Source of the DNA: JACQFZ01 sp045810625 | Lineage (GTDB): Bacteria > Pseudomonadota > Gammaproteobacteria > Acidiferrobacterales > Sulfurifustaceae | Direction of reading: 5' to 3' | DNA: 64,000 bases | Assembly (NCBI GenBank): GCA_045810625.1 | Contig: JBJMVQ010000070.1 | Coordinates: 37,717 to 101,716 of the forward strand | Shown here: one piece after another, positions 55,489-62,398 of the stretch | Layout: each line of letters opens with the position of its first letter | Position numbering within the stretch: position 1 is the stretch's first letter | The notes under the pieces: model-generated | Told to the model about the DNA's origin: nothing | The model's database searches: none | Seen by the model: the letters and a program-made list of their open reading frames with translations, nothing else | Program-made: the position numbers and the translations under genes

Positions 55489-55525
55489 GTTAATAACATA
55501 GTTATCCACAAATTCTGTTAATAAC
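55489..55525 (+). promoter_or_regulatory. DnaA-box-like site flanked by two GTTAATAAC 9-mers upstream of ccmF
   Basis: The spacer 55313-55564 is unusually AT-rich for the window. It holds GTTAATAAC at 55489-55497 and 55517-55525, with TTATCCACA (a perfect DnaA-box consensus) at 55502-55510 between them, then AGGGGAGAGG before the ccmF ATG. A TATAAA-like box is at 55445-55450. The pair of 9-mers 28 bases apart suggests a dimeric regulator; the DnaA box may be a regulatory DnaA site. Confidence 0.5.
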
Positions 55526-55564
55526 GCTTCAGGGATCAGGACTGTCATATCCAGGGGAGAGGAA

Positions 55565-57556
55565 ATGAATCGATCGCTTTATCTGATTGAGTTCGGTCAC
55601 TACGCCGCGTACCTCGCGATGGTCGTGGCGGCGGTACAGGCGCTAGCCCCCGTGGCGGCGCGCATATTTCGCGCGCCGCGCCTTGCGGCGATAAGTTTGA
55701 ACGCCGCCGTTGCTGTCTTCGCTCTCACGAGCATCGGTGCTGCAACGCTGATTCATGCATTCGTGACGAGCGACTTCTCGGTCGCGTACGTTGCGCAGCA
55801 TTCCAACCTGCAGCTGCCGTTCTTCTATAAGGTCGCGGCATTCTGGGGCGGTCACGAAGGATCGCTTTACCTCTGGGTATGGGTGCTAACGCTTTATACC
55901 CTCATGGTTGCCTGGCACGGCCGCGAGCGCTATCCGGAACATCTGCCCGTTATCCTGGCGGTGCAGGGCGCGCTCATGGTGGGCTTCTTTGGATTGATTC
56001 TTTTTCTTTCGAGTCCGTTCGAGCGGATGCTTCCCGCGGCGGCGGACGGCAACGACCTGAATCCGCTCCTGCAGGACCCGGCAATGGTGATTCATCCGCC
56101 GATGCTGTATCTCGGTTACGTCGGGTTCTCGGTACCGTTCGCGTTCGCGATCACGGCGCTCCTGACCCGCTGGCGAAGCGAGTTCTGGATCAGTCACATC
56201 CGGCGCTGGGCGCTCATCGCCTGGGGCTTCCTCACGACCGGCATCATGCTCGGCGGCTGGTGGGCCTATTACGAGCTGGGCTGGGGCGGATACTGGGCGT
56301 GGGACCCGGTCGAGAATGCGTCGTTCATGCCGTGGCTGATCGGCACCGCCTTGGTGCATTCGATCACCGTACAGGATCGGCGCCGAATGCTCCACGCCTG
56401 GAACATCTTTCTCGTCATCAGCGCGTTCTCGCTGTCGCTGCTCGGGACCTTTCTGGTTCGCTCGGGCGTGCTCTCGTCGGTCCATGCGTTCGCCAACGAT
56501 CCCGGGCGGGGCGCCTATATTCTCGGCTTCATGACGGTCGTGCTCGGGGCATCCTTCGGCATTTTCCTTGCCCGCGGCCGTTATCAAGAGGCCCAGGAGT
56601 CGATGACATCGCTCCTGTCGCGCGAATCGTTGTTCGTTTGGAACAACGTGCTGTTCACGCTCGCCTGCGCGAGCGTGTTGCTCGGGACGATGTATCCGCT
56701 GGCGCTTGAAGCGCTGGAGGGTGCGAAGCTGACCGTCGGTGCGCCTTACTTTAATACCGTCATGGTGCCGATCTTCCTGGTCGTGATATTGCTCATGGCG
56801 ATCGGGCCGCTCGTGCCATGGCGTAAAGCGAATCCGGAGCGTCTGCGCCGCCATCTGCTCGTTCCCGCCATTGTCGGGATTGCCGCGGCGATCTTGATGA
56901 TCCTACTGTTCGGCGGTCAGTGGACCGGCCCGGCGGGGGCAGGGTTCGCCGCGTTCGCGGCGGCGGCGCTGATCACGGATTACCTTCGCGCGATTCGCCA
57001 GCGCCGAGCACAGTTGCACGAGCCGTGGCTTCGCGCCGCCCGCAAGACGGTCGCCGGCAACCGGCGCCATTACGGCGGCATGGTGGTTCACTTCGGCATC
57101 GTCATTGTCGCGATCGGATTGATCGGCTCGGGTTTGTTCCGCACCGAATCGGTGGTGACGATGGCGCCGGGCGATGTGGTCGAGGTCGCCGGCGAGAAGC
57201 TGCGCTTCGAGGGGGTGCAGCGCGATCACCGGGCGAACTACTTTACAAATGAGGCCCGACTGACGCTACTCAATTCCGGGCGGTTCGTGACGCCGGAGCG
57301 ACGGGTCTATCCGCGGCAGAAAGCACCGATGACGGAGTCCGGCATCGATTCCACGCCGCTGCGCGACGTTTACGTCGTCCTCGGCGACCGCGACGGAAGC
57401 GGCCGGTGGCCGGTCCGTATCTTCGTGAACCCGCTGGTCGAGCTGATCTGGATCGGCGGCGCGATCATGCTCTCCGGTCTCGCCTTGTCGCTGAGCGGCC
57501 GCCGGCGGACGGAGCGGGTGAAGGAGGCGGTCGGCGCGACCGCTGCGGCGAAGTAG
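55565..57556 (+). CDS. ccmF: Cytochrome c maturation haem lyase subunit CcmF
   Basis: 663 residues with about fifteen spans. CcmF with CcmH and CcmI attaches haem to apocytochrome c in the periplasm. The WWD domain is clear (YELGWGGYWAWDPVENASFM, about residues 236-255), with conserved histidines upstream and in the WGGHEGSLYLWVW segment near 97-109. GGGGAGAGG precedes the ATG. It is the first gene of a three-gene operon F-H-I, separate from the other ccm genes. Complete in length. Confidence 0.96.
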   Translation: MNRSLYLIEFGHYAAYLAMVVAAVQALAPVAARIFRAPRLAAISLNAAVAVFALTSIGAATLIHAFVTSDFSVAYVAQHSNLQLPFFYKVAAFWGGHEGSLYLWVWVLTLYTLMVAWHGRERYPEHLPVILAVQGALMVGFFGLILFLSSPFERMLPAAADGNDLNPLLQDPAMVIHPPMLYLGYVGFSVPFAFAITALLTRWRSEFWISHIRRWALIAWGFLTTGIMLGGWWAYYELGWGGYWAWDPVENASFMPWLIGTALVHSITVQDRRRMLHAWNIFLVISAFSLSLLGTFLVRSGVLSSVHAFANDPGRGAYILGFMTVVLGASFGIFLARGRYQEAQESMTSLLSRESLFVWNNVLFTLACASVLLGTMYPLALEALEGAKLTVGAPYFNTVMVPIFLVVILLMAIGPLVPWRKANPERLRRHLLVPAIVGIAAAILMILLFGGQWTGPAGAGFAAFAAAALITDYLRAIRQRRAQLHEPWLRAARKTVAGNRRHYGGMVVHFGIVIVAIGLIGSGLFRTESVVTMAPGDVVEVAGEKLRFEGVQRDHRANYFTNEARLTLLNSGRFVTPERRVYPRQKAPMTESGIDSTPLRDVYVVLGDRDGSGRWPVRIFVNPLVELIWIGGAIMLSGLALSLSGRRRTERVKEAVGATAAAK

Positions 57557-57557
57557 C

Positions 57558-58007
57558 ATGCGCACGTTTCTGCTGCTGTTCACGCTGATCGTCCTGCCTG
57601 TTTTCGCGGCCGACGTCCGGGAGGCCGATCTCGACCGCCAGGTACAGACGATCGCGAAGGATCTGCGCTGCACGGTCTGCCAGAATCAGTCGATTGCCGA
57701 GTCCGAAGCGGATCTTGCGCGCGACATGCGCCAGATCATCCGAGAGCAGCTCGTCGCCGGTAAAAGCCGCCAGGAAATCGTCGATTACTTCGTGGCGCGT
57801 TACGGCGACTACGTCCTGATGAAGCCGCCTGCGCGCGGGCCGGGTCTGTTTATCTGGATCGGCCCGCTCGCCGTGCTCGTGGTGCTCGCGACGACCGCGT
57901 TCGTTTATCTGCGCCGCCGTACCCGCGTACCGCCGCCTCCGCCGCCGACGTTGTCGCCCGAAGATGCGGCACGCGTCCGCAAAATCGAACAGGAGATGTC
58001 GCAATGA
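57558..58007 (+). CDS. ccmH: Cytochrome c maturation protein CcmH (CcmL-type thioredoxin-active subunit)
   Basis: 149 residues with a signal peptide and a C-terminal span (about 100-122). The redox motif LRCTVCQNQ (C38 and C41) reduces the apocytochrome haem-binding thiols before ligation. ccmH begins 1 base after the ccmF stop and overlaps the ccmI start by 4 bases (ATGA). The C-terminal tail (RRTRVPPPPPPTLSPEDAAR) is proline-rich. It lacks the TPR domain, which is on the next gene. Confidence 0.94.
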   Translation: MRTFLLLFTLIVLPVFAADVREADLDRQVQTIAKDLRCTVCQNQSIAESEADLARDMRQIIREQLVAGKSRQEIVDYFVARYGDYVLMKPPARGPGLFIWIGPLAVLVVLATTAFVYLRRRTRVPPPPPPTLSPEDAARVRKIEQEMSQ

Positions 58008-58891
58008 CGGGACTGCTTATCGCGGCCCTGCTGATCACGGCCGCGACCATCTGGCTGCTCGCGCGACCGTTGCGCGCGAGCGGGGTCCAGGCGACCGAAG
58101 ACCGCGAAGCGCTGGTGCAGTTGCGCGACCGGCTGATCGCGCAGCTGCGCGAGCTCGCAGTCGAGGCCGGGGACCGCAACATGGACGCCACGGTCGCGGC
58201 GGAGGAGCGCCAGCGGCTCGAAGCCGAGCTCGCCGCCGTGCTGAAAGACTTGGATCGCGCGCCGGGCGCGGTTGCAGGGATGCCGACTGCCGCACCGCAG
58301 CGGCGTTTGTGGCTCGCCACGGTGATCGTTCTCGCGATTGCGTTACCACTTGTCTCGGCCGGCTTTTACCTGGGCAAGAATGGCCCGGTCTTGGCCGCCG
58401 TCAGCGAGCTCCAGTCATCGGTCGTGACGGCCGACGGGCAGCGCGTGCCGCCCATGGTGCTCCAGATGGTCAAACGCCTGGAGAAGCGTCTCGCCGAGCA
58501 GCCAAACGATGCCAAGGGCTGGGCCCGGCTCGGGCGCGCTTACGAAGTCCTCGGGCGCCAGGCCGAAGCCGAGCAGGCGTTTGCGCGCGCGTATAAGCTT
58601 GCGCCGAAAGACGAGGACGTGCTGCTCGCTTACGCGAGCTTCTATTTCGCGCGCGACCCGACGAATCCTTCGCCACAGGCGATCGAGCTGTTCGTCAAGC
58701 TCAACGCGCTGAACCCGAAGGATCCGACGACGCTATGGGCGCTCGGGCTCGCGGCTTACAACGACAAGAAGTTCTCGCAAGCGCTCAAGTACTGGGAGCC
58801 GCTGCTCGCGATGTTGCCGCCGCAACACGAGGCGACGCAGCAGGTTCGGCGGGCCGTGGAAGCGGCGCGCACGCAAGGCAAAGCGGGGTAG
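58004..58891 (+). CDS. ccmI: Cytochrome c maturation TPR protein CcmI
   Basis: 295 residues. Membrane-bound apocytochrome chaperone. Two N-terminal spans (about 3-20 and 105-125) flank a coiled coil (about 35-85); residues about 145-290 hold TPR repeats (GWARLGRAYEVLGRQAEAEQAF, TTLWALGLAAYNDKKFSQAL) that bind the C-terminus of apocytochrome c. Start overlaps ccmH. It ends the F-H-I operon, 53 bases before the convergent ccmG end, with a hairpin between. Confidence 0.92.
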   Translation: MTGLLIAALLITAATIWLLARPLRASGVQATEDREALVQLRDRLIAQLRELAVEAGDRNMDATVAAEERQRLEAELAAVLKDLDRAPGAVAGMPTAAPQRRLWLATVIVLAIALPLVSAGFYLGKNGPVLAAVSELQSSVVTADGQRVPPMVLQMVKRLEKRLAEQPNDAKGWARLGRAYEVLGRQAEAEQAFARAYKLAPKDEDVLLAYASFYFARDPTNPSPQAIELFVKLNALNPKDPTTLWALGLAAYNDKKFSQALKYWEPLLAMLPPQHEATQQVRRAVEAARTQGKAG

Positions 58892-58906
58892 TCTCCGGAG
58901 GACGGG

Positions 58907-58938
58907 GACGGCAACCGCGCGAGCCGCGGATTGCCGTC
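58907..58938. terminator. Hairpin between the two convergent ccm operons
   Basis: GACGGCAACCGCG at 58907-58919 pairs with CGCGG-A-TTGCCGTC ending at 58938 (one bulged base). It lies between the stops of ccmI and ccmG and can act in both directions. No clear T-run. Confidence 0.55.
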
Positions 58939-58944
58939 ACGCGC

Positions 58945-59493
58945 TCACTGCGGAGCGCTCAGCTCGGCGAGCTTCGGCAGCAGCACCTTATCGAGCGCTT
59001 CCGGGGTGATCGGACCGATATGCTTGTAGCGGATCACCCCGTCGCGGTCGATCAGGAACGTCTCCGGCACGCCGTACACGCCGAGGTCGATGCCGAAACG
59101 GCCGGGCACGTCGGCGATGCTCATCTCGTACGGATTCCCGAGCTGTTCGAGCCAGCGCAGCGCATCCTCACGCTGGTCCTTGTAGTTGAGCCCGATGATC
59201 GGCAGATGCCGCTCGCGCCGGGCCGCGACCAGTAGAGGATGCTCTTCACGGCAGGCGACGCACCAGGATGCCCACACGTTCAACAGATATGCACGGCCCC
59301 GCAGCGTTTCGTTCGTGACGGTCTTGGTCGGCTCCGTGAGCGACGGCAAGCTGAACGGCGGCACGGGCTTGCCGATCAGCGGCGAAGGAATGTTGTGCGG
59401 CGAGTATTCCCCGGACTGCATCTTGAGCAGGGCGAAGCCGAGCAAGGCGGCGAGCGCGGCGAATAGCGCGACCGGAATAGCGAACTTCCTCAT
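58945..59493 (-). CDS. ccmG: Thiol:disulfide oxidoreductase CcmG (DsbE)
   Basis: 182 residues, inner-membrane anchored (residues 5-25), with a thioredoxin-like domain. The active site is WCVAC (C77 and C80) within NVWASWCVACREEHP; GVYGVPETFLIDRDG carries the cis-Pro and the CcmG-specific acidic loop is present (SIADVPGRFGIDLGV). It reduces CcmH or apocytochrome thiols. Here it follows ccmE with a 4-base overlap, in the ABCDE-G operon instead of beside ccmF/H. Confidence 0.95.
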   Translation of the reverse strand: MRKFAIPVALFAALAALLGFALLKMQSGEYSPHNIPSPLIGKPVPPFSLPSLTEPTKTVTNETLRGRAYLLNVWASWCVACREEHPLLVAARRERHLPIIGLNYKDQREDALRWLEQLGNPYEMSIADVPGRFGIDLGVYGVPETFLIDRDGVIRYKHIGPITPEALDKVLLPKLAELSAPQ

Positions 59494-59942
59494 TGCGGCC
59501 TCGTGTCCTTGCCGGCGGTGTAATAACCGCCGTGCAGCGCTTTTGCCGCCTCGGGCGGCATGTAGTTCTCGTCGTGTTTCGCCAGGACTTCTTTCGCCAC
59601 GAACGCGCGACCGTCAACCAGACGGCCCTGGGCGACGATGCCCTGGCCCTCGCGGAACAGGTCCGGGAGCATGCCTTCATAGTGCACGGGCAGCCGCTGG
59701 TTCAGGTCGGTGACGATGAAATCGACCTTGAGACCGTCGGCGGAACGCTGCACGCTGCCTTGCTCGACCAAGCCCCCAATCCGAAACGTCCGGTCGACCG
59801 GCGCCCTGCCTTGCAGTACTTCGGTCGGCGAATAGAAGAAAACCAGGTTGCTTCGAAACGCGTTCAGCGCGAAGAGCGCAGCCGTGGTAAGACCGACGAC
59901 CGCGACGACGATGATGGCCAGGCGTTTGTGTCGTGGTTTCAT
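59490..59942 (-). CDS. ccmE: Haem chaperone CcmE
   Basis: 150 residues from the ATG at 59942. A single N-terminal span (about 8-30), then the OB-fold; the haem-binding His lies in LAKHDENYMPPE (the HxxxY signature). CcmE carries haem from CcmABCD to CcmF. It overlaps ccmD at its start and ccmG at its end. The longer frame to 60116 belongs to ccmD in another frame. Length is normal. Confidence 0.95.
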   Translation of the reverse strand: MKPRHKRLAIIVVAVVGLTTAALFALNAFRSNLVFFYSPTEVLQGRAPVDRTFRIGGLVEQGSVQRSADGLKVDFIVTDLNQRLPVHYEGMLPDLFREGQGIVAQGRLVDGRAFVAKEVLAKHDENYMPPEAAKALHGGYYTAGKDTRPQ

Positions 59943-60109
59943 CGTATCTCTCGCTGGACGCGATAATACTCTTGCAGCTGCTTGCGCAACGTTTTGCGAC
60001 GGCGCAGCGGCGCCACGAGGTTGACGACGAGCACGAGGGCGGCCAAACCGTAGGCCGTCCAGACGTAAAACGCGTAGTTCCCCATCGCGAAGAATTCGGC
60101 CCAGCTCAT
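59939..60109 (-). CDS. ccmD: Small membrane protein CcmD
   Basis: 56 residues: MSWAEFFAMGNYAFYVWTAY then one membrane span (GLAALVLVVNLVAPLR) and a basic tail (RRRKTLRKQLQEYYRVQR). CcmD is the small partner that helps release holo-CcmE from CcmABC. The FFAMGNYAFYVWxAY start is the family hallmark. It overlaps ccmC (ATGA) and ccmE, so order and spacing confirm it. Confidence 0.93.
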   Translation of the reverse strand: MSWAEFFAMGNYAFYVWTAYGLAALVLVVNLVAPLRRRKTLRKQLQEYYRVQREIR

Positions 60110-60897
60110 GCGACACCTTCGCCGGGCTTCCCGCCGCGCGGTGCGCGCGTGGTGACGTCGTCGTTCACGATGTCCGCCACCCAAGTCGTGTGACGCTCGC
60201 GCTCGAGAATATCGTTGCGCACGCGCATCAGCAGGACGGTCACGAAGTAAGTCGTGAAGGCGAGCGCCATCAGTAGCAGCGGGATCAGGATGCTGATGTG
60301 GATCGTCGGTTTGCCCATGCGCGTCACGGACGCCGGTTGGTGCAGCGTGTTCCACCATTCGACAGAGAAATGAATGACCGGGATGTTGACGACGCCAACC
60401 AGAGCGAGGATACCGGCGGCGCGCGCCGCGCGTTTCGGATCGTCGATCGCCGCCTGCAACGCCATGAAGCCGACGTAGAGGAACAGCAGCAACAGCTCGG
60501 ACGTGATGCGTGCGTCCCACGCCCACCACGTTCCCCACATGGGCTTTCCCCACAGCGAGCCGGTCGCAAGTGCCAGCGCCGTGAACCAAGCGCCGACCGG
60601 CGCGCAGGCGCGCGCGATGATCTCCGCGAGCTTCACGTTCCAGATGAGACCGACCGCACCGGCGACGGCCATCGTCACGTAGATGAACATCGACATCCAC
60701 GCAGACGGAACGTGAATGAACATGATGCGGACGCTGTCGCCCTGCTGATAGTCGGGCGGCGCGACGAAGAGACCCTGATAAACGCCGACGACGAGCAGGA
60801 CCGCGGTAACCGCGGCGAACCAAGGAATCAGCCGGCCAGCGATGGGATAAAACGTTTTCGGCGAGGCGTACTTGTGTACGTATTTGAGTATGTCCAT
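60106..60897 (-). CDS. ccmC: Haem handling protein CcmC
   Basis: 263 residues, six spans, with a WWD domain (WGTWWAWDARITSELLLLFL, about 142-161) and two conserved periplasmic His (in FIHVPSAWMSM near 79-89 and IPVIHFSVEWWN near 193-204). It loads haem on CcmE. It starts 7 bases after the ccmB stop. The overall pattern and length match the family. Confidence 0.95.
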   Translation of the reverse strand: MDILKYVHKYASPKTFYPIAGRLIPWFAAVTAVLLVVGVYQGLFVAPPDYQQGDSVRIMFIHVPSAWMSMFIYVTMAVAGAVGLIWNVKLAEIIARACAPVGAWFTALALATGSLWGKPMWGTWWAWDARITSELLLLFLYVGFMALQAAIDDPKRAARAAGILALVGVVNIPVIHFSVEWWNTLHQPASVTRMGKPTIHISILIPLLLMALAFTTYFVTVLLMRVRNDILERERHTTWVADIVNDDVTTRAPRGGKPGEGVA

Positions 60898-60903
60898 ATA
60901 TCT

Positions 60904-61584
60904 CTAGTCCAGCGACACTCGCAGCGCCGCCGCCGTTGCCCATGGCGCGAACGTCAAAGCCAAAATCACCAGAGCGCCCAGAATAGAAGTGTAGGCTTCG
61001 GTACCCAGGCCGGTAACCGCGGACGCGATGCTTCCGGCCCCGAAAATTAATACCGGAGTATACAAGGGCAAAACCAGCAAAGAAACCAGAACGCCGCCGC
61101 CGCGCAGGCCGAGCGTCAGCGCTGCGCCCACGGCGCCGATCAGGCTCAAGATCGGCGTGCCGAGGAGCAACGACAGTAGCAACGGCGCGTAAGCCTCGGT
61201 CGGCAGCTGCAATTGCAACGCAAGGAGTGGGGCTAAGAGCACGAGCGGGAGACCGCTCAGCAGCCAATGCGCGACGACTTTCGCGAGCACGAGCACGGAG
61301 AGCGGGTGCGGCGCGAGCAAGAGTTGTTCGAGCGTCCCGTCGGCGTAATCGTTGGCGAAGAGACGCGGCAGCGACAGCATCGTCGAAAGCAACGCCGCGA
61401 CCCAGAGCACGCCCGGCGCAAGCGTCGCGAGCAGCGCGGGCTCCGGGCCGACGCCGAGCGGGAACAAGCTCACGACGATCGCGAAGAAGATGATCGGCGT
61501 CAGCGCGTCCTGTACGCGGCGCAGCGCCACGATCAGATCGCGGCGCAGCACCCACAAGGCGGCCTGAAGGATCGATGGCGTCAC
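60904..61584 (-). CDS. ccmB: Cytochrome c maturation ABC permease CcmB
   Basis: 226 residues, six spans (ALRRVQDALTPIIFFAIVVS at the N-terminus; LFANDYADGTLEQLLLAPHP in the first cytoplasmic loop). With CcmA it forms the ABC transporter that frees holo-CcmE from CcmC and CcmD. The start overlaps the ccmA stop by 4 bases. Confidence 0.95.
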   Translation of the reverse strand: MTPSILQAALWVLRRDLIVALRRVQDALTPIIFFAIVVSLFPLGVGPEPALLATLAPGVLWVAALLSTMLSLPRLFANDYADGTLEQLLLAPHPLSVLVLAKVVAHWLLSGLPLVLLAPLLALQLQLPTEAYAPLLLSLLLGTPILSLIGAVGAALTLGLRGGGVLVSLLVLPLYTPVLIFGAGSIASAVTGLGTEAYTSILGALVILALTFAPWATAAALRVSLD

Positions 61585-62255
61585 GACAGGCGTTCCGCCG
61601 TTACTCGTTCTTCAGATGAAAAGAGAGCTGGCGCTTTGGACAGCTCCAAATCCAAACGCATGATCGTTGCTCCCGGAATGTCGAAACCGGAGTGCGACGT
61701 GAGCACGATGATGCCGCCGCGTGACAGATGCTCGGCGAAGAGCGCGGTCAGCAGACGACAGGAGTTGACGTCGAGCGCCGTGAACGGCTCGTCGAGAATC
61801 CAGAGCGGCTTGTGCGTAACGAGCAATCGCGCGAGCGCGACGCGGCGCTTCTGGCCTTGCGAGAAAACTTTGACGGGAAGCGAGCGATACGCGCCGAGTC
61901 CGACGTGCTGCAGCGCGCGTTCCGCCGCGTCGCCCGCGCCGTCGCCTGACTCGAGCAAGCCACGCAGCGCTTCGAGATTCTCGCCCGGTGTGAGCTCGCC
62001 CTGAATGCCATCGAGATGGCCGACGTAAACGAGGTGTTGACGATACTCGTCGCCGAGCGCGCGGATCGATTCGCCGCGCCAGCGCACATCGCCCTCGGCG
62101 GCGCGCGAAAGGCCGCAGAGCGTGCGCAGCAGCGTCGTCTTCCCGGTGCCGTTCGCGCCGACGATATGCAGCAATTCGCCCGCTTTGGCGCGTGCGTTCA
62201 AGCCGCTGAAGAGCGGCCGATCCCCGCGCGCGCAGCCGAGGTCGACGATTTCCAA
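61581..62255 (-). CDS. ccmA: Cytochrome c maturation ABC ATPase CcmA
   Basis: About 224 residues if translation starts at the TTG at 62255. Walker A GANGTGKTTLL, signature FSQGQKRRVALARLL, Walker B PLWILDEPFTALD and the H-loop LTSHSG are all present. The start is uncertain: the longest frame begins with an ATG at 62300 inside the tRNA gene, and a CTG at 62267 lies close behind GGGAGG. I used 62255, the first usual start after the tRNA end. It is the first gene of the A-B-C-D-E-G operon and may share a transcript with the upstream tRNA. Confidence 0.9.
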   Translation of the reverse strand: MEIVDLGCARGDRPLFSGLNARAKAGELLHIVGANGTGKTTLLRTLCGLSRAAEGDVRWRGESIRALGDEYRQHLVYVGHLDGIQGELTPGENLEALRGLLESGDGAGDAAERALQHVGLGAYRSLPVKVFSQGQKRRVALARLLVTHKPLWILDEPFTALDVNSCRLLTALFAEHLSRGGIIVLTSHSGFDIPGATIMRLDLELSKAPALFSSEERVTAERLS

Positions 62256-62285
62256 GGCCTGAGTCAGACGATCCTCCCGATCATT

Positions 62286-62361
62286 TGGTGCCCCGAACAC
62301 GAATCGAACGTGCGACCTGCCGCTTAGGAGGCGGCTGCTCTATCCACTGAGCTACCGGGGC
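62286..62361 (-). tRNA. tRNA-Arg (CCT)
   Basis: 76 bases. The acceptor stem GCCCCGG pairs with TCGGGGC, the D arm has AGCTCAGTGGATAGAGC, the anticodon arm GCCGC-CTCCTAA-GCGGC gives CCT (reads AGG), and the T arm contains GTTCGATTC. CCA is encoded at the 3' end. The gene is on the minus strand, right before ccmA, with its 3' end 31 bases from the chosen ccmA start and overlapping the longest ccmA frame. Confidence 0.95.
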
Positions 62362-62398
62362 GATCTCGCTATTCTAGCGAAATCGCGGGGTGGTCGGT

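Noticed and set aside
55489..55525. Replication origin
   Set aside because: Only one DnaA box and no dnaA, dnaN, gidA or parAB nearby; better read as a regulatory site.
62286..62361. Integration (att) site of a genomic island at the tRNA-Arg gene
   Set aside because: No integrase and no partial tRNA repeat found within the window on either side.
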